Source of the DNA: Kribbella jejuensis
Lineage (GTDB): Bacteria; Actinomycetota; Actinomycetes; Propionibacteriales; Kribbellaceae
Direction of reading: 5' to 3'
DNA: 64,000 bases
NCBI RefSeq assembly: GCF_006715085.1
Contig: NZ_VFMM01000003.1
Span: 744,001 to 808,000 of the forward strand
The translations under genes and the position numbers were made by a program. Below the pieces are notes generated by a model that worked only from the letters and a program-made list of their open reading frames with translations, was not told where the DNA came from and made no database searches. Below, piece by piece: positions 1 to 8,623 of the stretch (positions are counted from its first letter, which is position 1; the number at the start of each line of letters is the position of its first letter).

Positions 1-6
1 GCTGAC

Positions 7-423
7 ATGGACATCGCCGCACTGATCACCTGGGTGATCACCGCGCTCGGGGGCTTCTATCTGCTCTACACCTGGATCAGCCGCGGCGGGCCGCGCAAAC
101 CCAGCACGAGCCGCTTTCCGCCGGGGCTGATCTTCGGGCACTTCGCGCTCGCCGCGATCGGGCTGGTGCTCTGGATCATCTACGTGATCACCGACAGCGA
201 GACGCTGGCCTGGATCGCCTTCGTGCTGCTCGTACCGGTGGCGTTGCTCGGGTTCACCATGCTCGCGCGCTGGCTGCCGACGTACCGCAATCGGGCCACG
301 GCCGCTGCGGATCCCCCGGCCGAGCGGCACTTCCCGATCGCGGTCGTCGGCGGCCACGGCCTGTTCGCGGTGGTGACCGTCGTCCTGGTGCTGCTGACCG
401 CGCTAGGCGTCGGCGGAAGCTGA
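7..423 (+). CDS. Hypothetical four-helix membrane protein
   Basis: A 138-residue protein beginning with ATG near the window edge. Hydrophobic segments lie at about residues 3-22, 43-63, 67-88 and 110-132, so it should be an integral membrane protein with little outside the bilayer apart from a basic loop near 24-40. No catalytic or binding motif is visible and I do not recognise the family. Its last 21 bases overlap the 3' end of the convergent DUF1684 gene. Confidence 0.6.
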   Translation: MDIAALITWVITALGGFYLLYTWISRGGPRKPSTSRFPPGLIFGHFALAAIGLVLWIIYVITDSETLAWIAFVLLVPVALLGFTMLARWLPTYRNRATAAADPPAERHFPIAVVGGHGLFAVVTVVLVLLTALGVGGS

Positions 424-1023
424 CGTCAGTTCGCCGACCGGCAGCTCGACGCCGAGGCTGTTGGTCGCCGGGGCGAGCGGGCAGGTCCACTCGGGGCTGT
501 AGGCGCAGGACGGGTTGTAGGCGAAGTTCAGGTCGACGACGAACCAGCCGCCGGCCAGGTCGCTGCCCAGGTCGGCGCCTTTGACGGTGTCGATCAGGTA
601 GCGGCCGCCGCCGTACGTCTGCCTGCTGGTGTCCTTGACGGGCACGAACAGGCCGCCGCCGTACGACTCGAGCCACCAGACGTCGAGGTCGCCGATCGGC
701 AGGTGCAAGGTGCCTACGCGAGAGAAGGGAATCGTGCCGTCCGTCGCCGACTCGAACTCCCAGTTGTCCGGTTTCACGTCGGTATCGATGGTGGTTTCGA
801 AGCGGTACTGCGGGTCGTAGGGGGCGACCGGCGCTCCAGGGTAGGTCTCGCGCTGCTCGTCCGGGACCGGAGAAGCTGGGTGGTTCATCAGCAAGTTGTT
901 GCGGGCGGCTTGCCAATAGGCGTGGGCTTGCGCCGGGTCGGGCTCGGTGCGGATGGCGCGGTACAGCTCGAAGACCTGGCGGCGCCAGTCGGCCACGGCC
1001 AGGGCGGGGGCTGGAAAGGTCAC
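403..1023 (-). CDS. DUF1684 family protein
   Basis: A 206-residue protein of the DUF1684 type. It has an N-terminal helical part followed by a beta-rich domain with the glycine-rich turn TYGGGRYL and a FAYNPSCAYS segment near the C-terminus that is typical of the family. The GTG start is chosen because a GAGGAG ribosome site lies about four bases ahead; a much longer upstream reading would run through the neighbouring lipoprotein gene. It is 20 bases downstream of the transglycosylase-like lipoprotein gene on the same strand, so the two probably form an operon. The biochemical role of DUF1684 is not established. Confidence 0.75.
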   Translation of the reverse strand: MTFPAPALAVADWRRQVFELYRAIRTEPDPAQAHAYWQAARNNLLMNHPASPVPDEQRETYPGAPVAPYDPQYRFETTIDTDVKPDNWEFESATDGTIPFSRVGTLHLPIGDLDVWWLESYGGGLFVPVKDTSRQTYGGGRYLIDTVKGADLGSDLAGGWFVVDLNFAYNPSCAYSPEWTCPLAPATNSLGVELPVGELTSASADA

Positions 1024-1043
1024 GGTTCTCCTCGTCGGCTTGG

Positions 1044-1694
1044 TCAGTTCTGCAGGGCTTCGGCCGAGTCGGCCCAGTACTTGTGGATGCGGTCCAGGTA
1101 GGACTGCGCCTGCGGGCCGGCTTTGCGGCCGCGGGCGAAGATCCGCATGTTGCCGCCGCCCGCGTTGTAGCCGAGGGCAAGCAATTCGTCCTTGGTGTAG
1201 AGCCCGGCGCGCTTCGCGGGCAGCCGCTTCGCGAGGTCGTGCAGGTGCCAGGCGGCGGCCTCGATGGCGAGTGCCGGGTTGTCCGGCAGCTCCTCCCACT
1301 TCCGCTTCGCGAAGTCCCGGCCGCGTTTGGTGTCGTCGAACGCGGCCTTGTGCATGTTCGCGATCCCGAACGCCGGATCCGAGTCCACCTCGGCCCACTG
1401 CCGCTCGAACTTCGGGTCGTGCGGCTTGTACGACTCGGCGTACAAGATTGCCATCAGCAACTGTGGGTTGATCCCTGCCTGCTTGGCGTAGCGCCGTACG
1501 TCGGTCGCGAAGTGCGCCGGGTCGTAGTCGTCGTACCAGGGCTTCACGGCCGTCGTGGTGGCGCTGGGCTTCGTCACTGTGGGCGTTGAGCTGGTTACTG
1601 GTTTCCCGGCGGTGTTCTTGTCCGAACAGGCAGCCCAGAAACCGACGCACAGTACGCCGACCGCGACCCAACCCCAATGCTTCGCCACCTGCAC
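1044..1694 (-). CDS. Lytic-transglycosylase-like lipoprotein
   Basis: A 216-residue secreted protein. The N-terminus is a hydrophobic signal (residues 6-22) ending in an FWAAC lipobox-like site with Cys23, so lipid anchoring on the outer membrane face is likely although the -3 residue is unusual. A Thr/Ser/Pro linker (30-50) leads to an SLT-type domain (about 55-205) with the candidate catalytic Glu87 in AILYAES, an FGIANM motif in place of GLMQ, and LGYNAGGGN matching the family AYNAG motif. It probably cleaves peptidoglycan glycan strands. It is the first gene of a two-gene operon with the DUF1684 gene. Confidence 0.8.
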   Translation of the reverse strand: MQVAKHWGWVAVGVLCVGFWAACSDKNTAGKPVTSSTPTVTKPSATTTAVKPWYDDYDPAHFATDVRRYAKQAGINPQLLMAILYAESYKPHDPKFERQWAEVDSDPAFGIANMHKAAFDDTKRGRDFAKRKWEELPDNPALAIEAAAWHLHDLAKRLPAKRAGLYTKDELLALGYNAGGGNMRIFARGRKAGPQAQSYLDRIHKYWADSAEALQN

Positions 1695-1858
1695 TCCTCC
1701 AACTTAGCCGTACGACGAACCACGCCTGTCCGAAGAGCGAAAATTCTGCCGCCGACCCGGCCAATTGGAGCGGAACCGGGCCGCCACACCGCATGATGTA
1801 TCCACGGCGGCCGGGGAGTCCGGAGGGGGCGCCGACGCCGGCACGCCAGGAGACCTGC

Positions 1859-2560
1859 ATGTCGTTCATCGACCCGACCACCGATGGCACCGCGGACACG
1901 TTCGCGCGGCTCGCCATCGAGCTGCACGACGCCCCGGGCGTCGAGGAGACCGTCGACGCGGTGGTCGAGTTCGCGCTGCAGGCCCTCAACTGCACGTACG
2001 CCGGGGTCGCGTTCGCCGCGCGGGGCGCCCGCCTGGAGGTCGCCGCGGTCACCGATCCGGTGGTCGCGGACATCTACGAGCTGCAGATCAGCAACGAGGA
2101 CGGTCCGCTGGTCACGGCGATGCGCGAGCAGACGCCGGTGCTGATCCGGGACACCGCCGCCGAGACCCGGTGGCCGGTGTGGGCCGGGAAGGTCGCGGCT
2201 CTCGGGGTCCGCAGCGTCCTCGACGTACCGCTCACCGCCGGGCCGGTCCCCCGGCGTACGGTCGGCGTGCTCGGTCTGTACAGCCCCGACGCCGACGCGT
2301 TCGGCCCCGACGACGAGGCGGTCGCGCACATTCTGGCCAGGCATGCGTCGGTCGCCCTCGCGTCGGCGCGGCACGAGGCCTCGCTGGCCCAGGCGGTCGA
2401 CGCCCGGAAGCTGGTCGGTCAGGCGATGGGCATCCTGATGGAACGCTTCGGCATCGACGCCGACCGGGCGTTCGCCGTCCTGCGGAGGTACTCGCAGGAC
2501 ACCAACACCAAACTGCGGGACGTCGCGCAGCAGCTCATCGACACCCGGAAGCTGCCCTAG
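1859..2560 (+). CDS. GAF-ANTAR transcription antitermination regulator
   Basis: A 233-residue protein with an N-terminal GAF domain (about 15-155) and a C-terminal ANTAR domain (about 168-230) containing VGQAMGILMERFGI. ANTAR domains bind paired hexaloop hairpins in mRNA and prevent termination; the GAF part would sense a ligand or redox state. The ATG is preceded by AGGAG six bases upstream, which decides it against longer readings that run back over the lipoprotein gene. The stop codon overlaps the stop of the convergent AraC gene by four bases (CTAG). The RNA target cannot be told from the window. Confidence 0.85.
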   Translation: MSFIDPTTDGTADTFARLAIELHDAPGVEETVDAVVEFALQALNCTYAGVAFAARGARLEVAAVTDPVVADIYELQISNEDGPLVTAMREQTPVLIRDTAAETRWPVWAGKVAALGVRSVLDVPLTAGPVPRRTVGVLGLYSPDADAFGPDDEAVAHILARHASVALASARHEASLAQAVDARKLVGQAMGILMERFGIDADRAFAVLRRYSQDTNTKLRDVAQQLIDTRKLP

Positions 2561-3495
2561 CTGTTCAGCGTCGTACTCGGTAGCTCGCCGTACAGATCTC
2601 GGTACGCGGCGGTCATCCGGCCGTGGTGGTGGAAGCCCCACCGGGCCGCGATCGCCGCGACGGTCGTCTCGGTCGGGTCGGCGGCCAGCAGCTCCGCACG
2701 TACCTCGGCCAGCCGGAGGCGGCGGAGGTGGTCCAACGGCGTGGAGTCGAGGTGCCGCCGGAACGCCGCCTGCAGCGCGCGTACGGTGACACCCGCCGCG
2801 GCCGCGATGTCGGCGACGCCGATCGGCTGGTCGAGGTGGGACTCCATGTACGCGAGGGCGCGCTGGACCGTTCCGGGATGCGCCGCACGACCCTCGGGCT
2901 CGGTCATCGTGGTGTTCGGGAAGGTCGCCAGCACACTCGCGGCGAGCAGGTGCGAGGCGGAGGCGAGCACCAGCGGCGACTCCTTCACCAACGGGTTGCG
3001 CAGCACCTGGTCGCCGAGATAGGCGATCGTCCGTGACAGGTGCTGGGCGGCGTGCCGCGACTGCGGCCGGTGCCCGAGCAGCCGGACCGGTGCATCCTGC
3101 TTCCGGCTGACGCCGGCGACCTTGGTCAGCAGCGCGGGGTCGAACATCGTGATCGTGTACGACGAGCGGCAGACCTTCCCGGAGTACGGCCGGTCCGGAG
3201 GCGCGAACGAGACCAGGTCGCCCGGCCGGAACGCGTCCTCCCAGCCGTCCGTGGCGTGGTCCTCGACGCTGCCGGTGTACACCTCACAGAGACAGAGCTT
3301 GCCGAGCGGATCGGCGTCGTAGCTCATCTCGAACCCGATCTCGAGCCGGTCCACACTGATCGAGCCGGCCGCAGCACGCGCGATCCGGGTCCGCACCGTC
3401 GAAGACCCGCCACCGATCTGCATCTTCGTATAGGCCCGGTTCAGGAACTCCTCGGTCTCCCCCAGGTCCCGGCTCTCGAACAGCATCGACTCCAT
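2557..3495 (-). CDS. AraC family transcriptional regulator
   Basis: A 312-residue regulator. Residues about 20-190 look like an AraC-binding-like (AraC_binding_2) sensing domain and residues about 205-312 form the double helix-turn-helix domain, with GVADIAAAAGVTVRALQAAF as the first recognition motif and ETTVAAIAARWGFHHHGRMT as the second. The start is uncertain: no strong ribosome site precedes the chosen ATG and another Met follows three codons later. It is divergent from the VOC gene beginning 85 bases away, a plausible target. Confidence 0.85.
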   Translation of the reverse strand: MESMLFESRDLGETEEFLNRAYTKMQIGGGSSTVRTRIARAAAGSISVDRLEIGFEMSYDADPLGKLCLCEVYTGSVEDHATDGWEDAFRPGDLVSFAPPDRPYSGKVCRSSYTITMFDPALLTKVAGVSRKQDAPVRLLGHRPQSRHAAQHLSRTIAYLGDQVLRNPLVKESPLVLASASHLLAASVLATFPNTTMTEPEGRAAHPGTVQRALAYMESHLDQPIGVADIAAAAGVTVRALQAAFRRHLDSTPLDHLRRLRLAEVRAELLAADPTETTVAAIAARWGFHHHGRMTAAYRDLYGELPSTTLNS

Positions 3496-3553
3496 GCGCC
3501 CAATAGTGCCCGGCAATCCCGCGACCGGAACATCAACGGCGCCCCGCGCACTC

Positions 3554-3568
3554 GGGAAAGCGCTTGCT
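3554..3568. promoter_or_regulatory. Palindromic AAGCGCTT operator-like site
   Basis: GGGAAAGCGCTTGCT contains a perfect 8-bp palindrome, AAGCGCTT (3558-3565), 14 bases before the VOC start codon. Such centres are typical of LacI/GntR-type operators in actinomycetes. The flanks are not fully symmetric and no LacI-type gene is nearby, so this is only suggestive. Confidence 0.35.
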
Positions 3569-3579
3569 AGGGTTGGCCC

Positions 3580-4209
3580 ATGATCTACGAGCTGAACCAC
3601 GTCGGCGGCCGGGTGCGCGATCTCGAGGCGAGCCTGGCGTTCTACAGTGCGCTCGGCGCGGAGGTCGTCGACCGGTTGTTCATGCCGGGCGCGCGGGTCA
3701 GCCGGGTGCACCTCCAGCTCGCGACCGGTCTCATCGAGTTGCTCCACCACGAAGACCCGCAGGCGACGTACGGGCTGAACCATGTCGGGTTCATGACCGA
3801 CGACCTGGACGGTGACTGGGCACGGCTGATGGCGCTCGGGTACGGCGAGCTGTCGTCACCACGCGTGGCCGGCAGCGGGCAGGGGCGGCTCGCGTTCCTG
3901 TCCGACCCGAACGGCGTCCGCGTCGAGCTCCTGCAGCGGTCCGAAGAGTTCCGGGTCGCGCCGATCACGACCGGCCCGGTGCAGGCGCTCTCGTACGTCG
4001 GAGTCGCAGCAGCGAACCTCGACGCCGCGACCCAGTTCTACGGCACCCACCTCGGCATGGAACAGGTCGCCGACGACACGTTCCGACTGGGCGCGGACGC
4101 GGTCAAACTGTTGCCCGCAGCAGCTGACCCGATCGACCACCTCGGTCTCGCCGTCGCCCGCACCGGCACGGAGCAGGACCCGGACGGCAACCGGCTCAGG
4201 TTTGGCTGA
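3580..4209 (+). CDS. Two-module VOC (glyoxalase/bleomycin-resistance fold) protein
   Basis: A 209-residue protein of the vicinal oxygen chelate superfamily with two repeated modules, about 3-125 (ELNHVGGRVRDLEASLAFY to LSDPNGVRVELLQ) and 133-209 (LSYVGVAAANLDAATQFY to DPDGNRLRF). The histidine and glutamate positions usual for metal binding are present in the first module (NHV and VELLQ). Such proteins act as lyases, dioxygenases, epimerases or drug-binding proteins; the substrate cannot be predicted. It abuts the convergent DUF2255 gene with no gap. Confidence 0.8.
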   Translation: MIYELNHVGGRVRDLEASLAFYSALGAEVVDRLFMPGARVSRVHLQLATGLIELLHHEDPQATYGLNHVGFMTDDLDGDWARLMALGYGELSSPRVAGSGQGRLAFLSDPNGVRVELLQRSEEFRVAPITTGPVQALSYVGVAAANLDAATQFYGTHLGMEQVADDTFRLGADAVKLLPAAADPIDHLGLAVARTGTEQDPDGNRLRFG

Positions 4210-4575
4210 CTAGCGGGGCTCGACCCGGAGGGTGGTGGGCTTCGCCGTGGCGTTGGTGATCGCGCGGGTGGACGAGCCGTTGCCGTACTTGGTGAAGTAC
4301 GCGGCGTCGATCTCGTCGTCGGCGGTGTCGTCCGGGACGAACGTCACGTCGCGGGTCTCGCCGTCCCACGAGATCGCGCCCTCATGGTGGCGCACGACTC
4401 CCTTGTACCAGCCGCCTTCCGCGCCGCGGACCGACCGCACGTACAGCCGTCCGTCGACAACGACGTGCCACACGATGGTCAAGGTCCGCAACGATCCGTC
4501 CTGCCGGCGCCCGGCAACCCGAATCTCGTCGATCCGGTCCAGCGTGCGGAGTTCGTCAGGTGTCCAGGTGGTCAT
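4210..4575 (-). CDS. DUF2255 family protein
   Basis: A 121-residue soluble protein of the DUF2255 group, with the characteristic RTLTIVWHVVVDGRLYVRSV strand-turn-strand, GGWYKGVVRH, and a C-terminal AAYFTKYG segment. The fold resembles the flavin-binding split barrel of nitroreductase-like DUF385 proteins, but a cofactor is not shown here. It is a single gene, tail to tail with the VOC gene. Confidence 0.75.
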   Translation of the reverse strand: MTTWTPDELRTLDRIDEIRVAGRRQDGSLRTLTIVWHVVVDGRLYVRSVRGAEGGWYKGVVRHHEGAISWDGETRDVTFVPDDTADDEIDAAYFTKYGNGSSTRAITNATAKPTTLRVEPR

Positions 4576-4623
4576 ACCTTCACGCTACGTGGCTGTGGCA
4601 CGCGAAGGCCCTAGGCTGAGCCG

Positions 4624-5334
4624 ATGTTCGACTACGAGGCCGAAATGCGGTTCTATCAGCCGCGGTTTCGTGCTGCCTGTGGGGTGCGGGCGGGCGATCG
4701 GGTGCTCGACATCGGGTGTGGGAGTGGGCAAACGACCCGGGATGCGGCGCTGGACGCGGCGCCCGGGGTTGTCCTGGGTGTGGACATCTCGGAGAACAGG
4801 CTCGCGCAGGCGCCGCGTCTCGCCAATGTCAGCTACCTGCTCGCCGACGCCGCGACGTACGAGTTCGAGCGGTTCGACGTAGGCATCAGCCGCTTCGGGG
4901 TGATGTTCTTCGCGGATCCGGTGGCGGCTTTCTCGAACCTGCGGCGGGCTTGCGGACGGATCGTGCTGATGGTGTGGCAGCCGCGGGTCGAGAACGAGTG
5001 GGCGCGGGTGATCCCGGCGGCACTCGGCGGGGCGTTCCGCGACGACTCGCCGTTCTCGCTGGGTGATCGCAGCCGGGCGCGAGGCATTCTCACGGCCGCG
5101 GGGTTCGCCGAGCCGACGTTCACGGAACTGCGGGAGCCGGTGTATTACGGCCCCGACGTACAGACGGCGTACGACAACGTCCTTCAGCTTCATGAGCCGC
5201 AGAAGCTCCTGGCCGAGCTCGACCCGGCGGCTGCCGACCGCGGGCAGGAGGCGTTGCGGGAGACCCTCGCAGCCCATGACACCGGCGATGGGATCCTGTT
5301 CGACTCCGCCGTCTGGATCATCGAGGCGATGTGA
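4624..5334 (+). CDS. SAM-dependent class I methyltransferase
   Basis: A 236-residue methyltransferase. Motif I is VLDIGCGSGQTT (about 28-39), the acidic residue ending the second strand is in LGVDISENRL, and DVGISRFGVMFFADPVAAF (about 86-104) matches the post-II region of UbiE/Methyltransf_11 enzymes. The C-terminal third, which would select the acceptor, is not diagnostic. It stands alone between genes on both sides. Confidence 0.8.
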   Translation: MFDYEAEMRFYQPRFRAACGVRAGDRVLDIGCGSGQTTRDAALDAAPGVVLGVDISENRLAQAPRLANVSYLLADAATYEFERFDVGISRFGVMFFADPVAAFSNLRRACGRIVLMVWQPRVENEWARVIPAALGGAFRDDSPFSLGDRSRARGILTAAGFAEPTFTELREPVYYGPDVQTAYDNVLQLHEPQKLLAELDPAAADRGQEALRETLAAHDTGDGILFDSAVWIIEAM

Positions 5335-5419
5335 CTGGGGTCACATTCTCGGGTTGTCTATTCCGCGACGGCCTGGTCGACGCACGGGCAAGAGCACACC
5401 TACGAAGGAGCAGCACGAC

Positions 5420-5992
5420 ATGCGTAAGTTGATCACCACCGCGTTCATCTCGCTCGACGGCGTCGTGGAGGGGCCGGGCGGCGAGCAGGAGTACCGGAAC
5501 GCCGGCTGGACCTTCAAGGACATCCCGTTCGAGCCGGCGGCGTACGCGATGAAGGGCGAGGAGCAGGAGGAGGCCACCGCGCTACTGCTCGGCCGGGTCA
5601 GCTACGAGGCGTTCGCGCCGGTGTGGCCGACGATGCCTGAGTTCCCGGGCTACCTGGCGATGCCGAAGTACGTCGTCTCGACCACGCTCCAGGAGAGCGA
5701 CCTGGTGACGAACTGGAACGAGATCCACATCCTCCGCTCCCTCGACGACGTCGCCGCCCTGAAGGAGACCGAAGGCGGCCCGATCATCGTCAACGGCAGC
5801 GCCACGCTGAACCGCAACCTGTCCGACGCCGGCCTGATCGACCAGTACAACCTCCTGGTCTTCCCGGTCCTCCTCGGCGCCGGCAAACGCCTCTTCAGCG
5901 AAGCCGACCGCGACAAGCAGCAACTCACCCTCACCTCCAGCGAGACCTACCCCAACGGCATCCAAAAACTCCAGTACAACGTCCAACACTGA
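5420..5992 (+). CDS. RibD C-terminal / dihydrofolate-reductase-fold protein
   Basis: A 190-residue protein starting MRKLITTAFISLDGVVEGPG, the signature of the RibD C-terminal domain family, with LLLGRVSYEAF, IIVNGSATL and LLVFPVLLGAGKRLF further along. These proteins have the NADPH-binding DHFR fold but usually unknown substrates; it is not the canonical folate enzyme. A GAAGGAG ribosome site nine bases ahead fixes the ATG. A paralogue lies near 24.4 kb. Confidence 0.85.
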   Translation: MRKLITTAFISLDGVVEGPGGEQEYRNAGWTFKDIPFEPAAYAMKGEEQEEATALLLGRVSYEAFAPVWPTMPEFPGYLAMPKYVVSTTLQESDLVTNWNEIHILRSLDDVAALKETEGGPIIVNGSATLNRNLSDAGLIDQYNLLVFPVLLGAGKRLFSEADRDKQQLTLTSSETYPNGIQKLQYNVQH

Positions 5993-6012
5993 CCCTGTAC
6001 TACGGTTCCGGC

Positions 6013-6582
6013 ATGATCGAGGTGCGGGCGGCGGAGGTGTTCGAGGATGTTCGGCTCGTGATCGGGCCGAAATCGCCGACCTCGACGGTGTGTTTTTGTT
6101 TGAGTTATCGCGTTCCGTCGAAGGTGAACAATTCGTTGCGGGGGGCTGCTCGGGCGGAGTATGTGGCTGGGTTGTGTGCGGCGAAGCCGGCGCCTGGGGT
6201 GTTGGCGTACGACGGGGAGACGCCGGTGGGATGGGCGGCGGTGGCGCCGCGGGCCTCGACGACGTTTGCCCGGAACCGGAAGATTCCGCACCTCGACGAG
6301 CTGCCGGTGTGGTCGCTGTGGTGCATCCGGGTGCGGCCGGGGCATCGTGGGCAGGGGATCTCGCACGCGTTGATCGCGGGCGCCGTCGAGTTCGCGCGGG
6401 CGAACGGGGCGCCCGTGGTCGAGGCCTATCCGTTGGACAACGGTGACAGCAAGGTCGATCTGACGATGGCGTACGCCGGGATCCGGAAGAACTTCGAGAG
6501 CGCGGGTTTCCGTAAGGCGGCCGACACCACGTCGACGCTGGCCGGGCACCCGCGCATTCTCATGCGCCTGGACCTTCGCTGA
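6013..6582 (+). CDS. GNAT family N-acetyltransferase
   Basis: A 189-residue acetyltransferase. The acetyl-CoA loop is seen as IRVRPGHRGQGISHALI (about 103-119), following the strand VWSLWCIRV. The C-terminal segment includes YAGIRKNFESAGFRKAA, usual in small-molecule or protein GNATs. The acceptor is unknown. Its 3' end overlaps the 3' end of a broken reverse-strand small gene by 23 bases. Confidence 0.8.
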   Translation: MIEVRAAEVFEDVRLVIGPKSPTSTVCFCLSYRVPSKVNNSLRGAARAEYVAGLCAAKPAPGVLAYDGETPVGWAAVAPRASTTFARNRKIPHLDELPVWSLWCIRVRPGHRGQGISHALIAGAVEFARANGAPVVEAYPLDNGDSKVDLTMAYAGIRKNFESAGFRKAADTTSTLAGHPRILMRLDLR

Positions 6583-6767
6583 GCCAGCGCGCCGCCGCGT
6601 TGTAGGTGTCGTCCGGCGTCCGGTTGAACGCGATCGCGGCGCCCGGCGCGTACCGGCGGATCAGGTTGATGATCATCTCGAACAACCCGGACTGCTCCTC
6701 GGACCGCCGGATCCCGCCACCGACGACCACAACCTCCGACGACCAGCACCCGCGGCTCGCTCACCAT
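6560..6767 (-). pseudogene. Small conserved-looking gene broken by a 16-bp tandem duplication
   Basis: Reading from the ATG at 6767, the protein begins MVSEPRVLVVGG and then loses frame. The coherent reading resumes in another frame as VVGGGIRRSEEQSGLFEM and ends at TGA 6560. The break coincides with an imperfect 16-bp duplication that begins with GTCGTCGG in both copies. Removing one copy restores a single 63-residue frame. The family is unknown. A sequencing error or a genuine short GTG-started product are the alternatives. Confidence 0.45.
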
Positions 6768-6793
6768 TTCAGGACAGTAGGCCCTCGAGCAGG

Positions 6794-8509
6794 TCAGGCG
6801 GTCATGAACCGTTGTTCGAGGGTGTCGAGGAAGGACTGGACCTGGCGGTAGGTGTCCGAGCTGTAGGCGCCCACGCTGCGTTCGGTGTTGAGGGCTTCGC
6901 GCATGGCCTCGAGGTAGCGGCGTTGGATGGTGGCCATCTGGTCTCGGGTGTCCGGCTTGGCGGGGCGGAGTTGCTGGCTGCCGGAGATCAGGCGCGGGAC
7001 GATGCGGTCCTTCAACGAGTGCACCACCTCGGGGTCCAGGGGTTCGCCGTCGATCGTCTGGTCCTCGAGCGGCCCTAGCGCGTCGATCGCGGCGGAGCCG
7101 ATCTGACGCATCAACTCCTGGACGGAGTCGCGTCTGTCCTCGGCGGTTTCCGCGGCGAAGTTCATCTTCGCGATCACCGCGGGCAACGAGATCCCGAACG
7201 CCACCAGCGTGAACAGCGCGACGACGAAGGCCGCGAGTACGACGGTTGCGCGGTGCGGCGTACCGGCTGGGATGGTCTGAGCCGCGGCGACCGTGACGAC
7301 GCCGCGCATGCCGGCCCACGCGAGGACGAGCAGACCGCGGCCCGTGATCGGCTCCCGTTCCTCGAAGTCCGCGTCGGCACGGCTGCGGGCCAGCCGTTTG
7401 CGCGCCCACGCGACCCGGTTCTCCTCGCGTTGGCTCGACGGCTCCATCGCCTCCAGGCGCTCTTCGAACTCGTCCAGCTGGGCCTGTACCTGCTCGAGCC
7501 GATCAGCCGGACCGAAGTGACTCTGCAGCGCCGGCCACGCCAACCCGAGGAACCGCAGCCCGATCAGCAGCCCGACCACGAGCAGTACCAGTCCCGCCAG
7601 CTCGCCGAACGAGGTCTCCGTACGAGCGTCGTTCACGAGCTCGGGCAGCTCGTACCCCATCGCCAGGAAGACGCCGCTCTCGAGGATGAAGCTGATCGTC
7701 GTCCACGTGGTCGACTGCGTCTGCCGATCACGCGCGCTGAACCGCCGATTCCCGAGCGCCCCGGTCAGCAACCCGGCGATCACGACCGCGAGTACGCCGC
7801 ACGCGTGCGCCTCCTCCGCCGGGAAGTACGCGAGGAACGGCACCGCGAACGAGATCGTCGTGTTCAGCACCGGGTCGTCGAGCCGCTGCCGCAGCAGTAC
7901 GGTCAGGTACCCGACCACGCCACCGATGAGGATCGCGCCGACGACCGCCCAGACGAAGTCGAGCACGGTGTGCCCGAGGCTGAAGTGGGTGGTCACGGCC
8001 AGCGCAGCCAACGCGGTACGCAGTACGACGAGCGCCGACGCGTCGTTGACGAGACTTTCACCTTCGAGCACCGTCATCAGCCGCGGCGGTAACCCGACCC
8101 GATGCCCGATCGCCGTCGCCGCGACCGCGTCCGTCGGACTGACCACGGCGCCGAGTGCGACCGCCAGCGCGAACGAGATGCTCGGGAACACCGCGTGTAC
8201 CAGCGCCCCGATCACCAGCGCGGACACGATCACCATCACCACGGACAGCCACGAGATCAGCCCGAAGTTCCGCCGTACGTCGATCACCGGCAACTTCACC
8301 GCGGACGTGTAGAGCAGCGGCGGCAGCACGCCCGCGAGGATGATGTCGGGCTCGATGTGGATGGCCGGCGTACTCGGCAGGTAACTGGCCCCGATCCCGA
8401 GCGCGACCAGCAGCAGCGGTGCGGCCACGCCGGTACGCCGGGCGAACACCGACGCCGCGATCATGATCGCAAGCCCGGCACCGGCTATCAGCACGAACTC
8501 GTGGTCCAC
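6794..8509 (-). CDS. Na+/H+ antiporter (CPA1 family)
   Basis: A 571-residue cation/proton exchanger. About twelve membrane segments fill residues 5-420, with the family motifs GAVVSPTDAVAATAI and EGESLVNDASALVV, the latter holding the conserved acidic pair. A hydrophilic charged loop (about 330-375) interrupts the helices, and a cytoplasmic tail of about 130 residues follows. The GTG start is taken because the upstream reading overlaps the divergent VOC gene region. It likely exports Na+ in exchange for protons at the plasma membrane. Confidence 0.85.
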   Translation of the reverse strand: MDHEFVLIAGAGLAIMIAASVFARRTGVAAPLLLVALGIGASYLPSTPAIHIEPDIILAGVLPPLLYTSAVKLPVIDVRRNFGLISWLSVVMVIVSALVIGALVHAVFPSISFALAVALGAVVSPTDAVAATAIGHRVGLPPRLMTVLEGESLVNDASALVVLRTALAALAVTTHFSLGHTVLDFVWAVVGAILIGGVVGYLTVLLRQRLDDPVLNTTISFAVPFLAYFPAEEAHACGVLAVVIAGLLTGALGNRRFSARDRQTQSTTWTTISFILESGVFLAMGYELPELVNDARTETSFGELAGLVLLVVGLLIGLRFLGLAWPALQSHFGPADRLEQVQAQLDEFEERLEAMEPSSQREENRVAWARKRLARSRADADFEEREPITGRGLLVLAWAGMRGVVTVAAAQTIPAGTPHRATVVLAAFVVALFTLVAFGISLPAVIAKMNFAAETAEDRRDSVQELMRQIGSAAIDALGPLEDQTIDGEPLDPEVVHSLKDRIVPRLISGSQQLRPAKPDTRDQMATIQRRYLEAMREALNTERSVGAYSSDTYRQVQSFLDTLEQRFMTA

Positions 8510-8623
8510 GCGACCGCAGTCTACGGCTGGCCAGGGTGGGAACCAGGGATTCCCACTGGTGTCACGGGCGTGCATCAGCGGCAGATTGGGAGCAGCGAAA
8601 CACACAGCTCCCTGGAGGAAGTC

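Noticed and set aside
1586..1858. N-terminal extension of the ANTAR regulator
   Set aside because: The extra residues are antisense to the lipoprotein gene and are arginine/proline-rich. A good ribosome site precedes the ATG at 1859.
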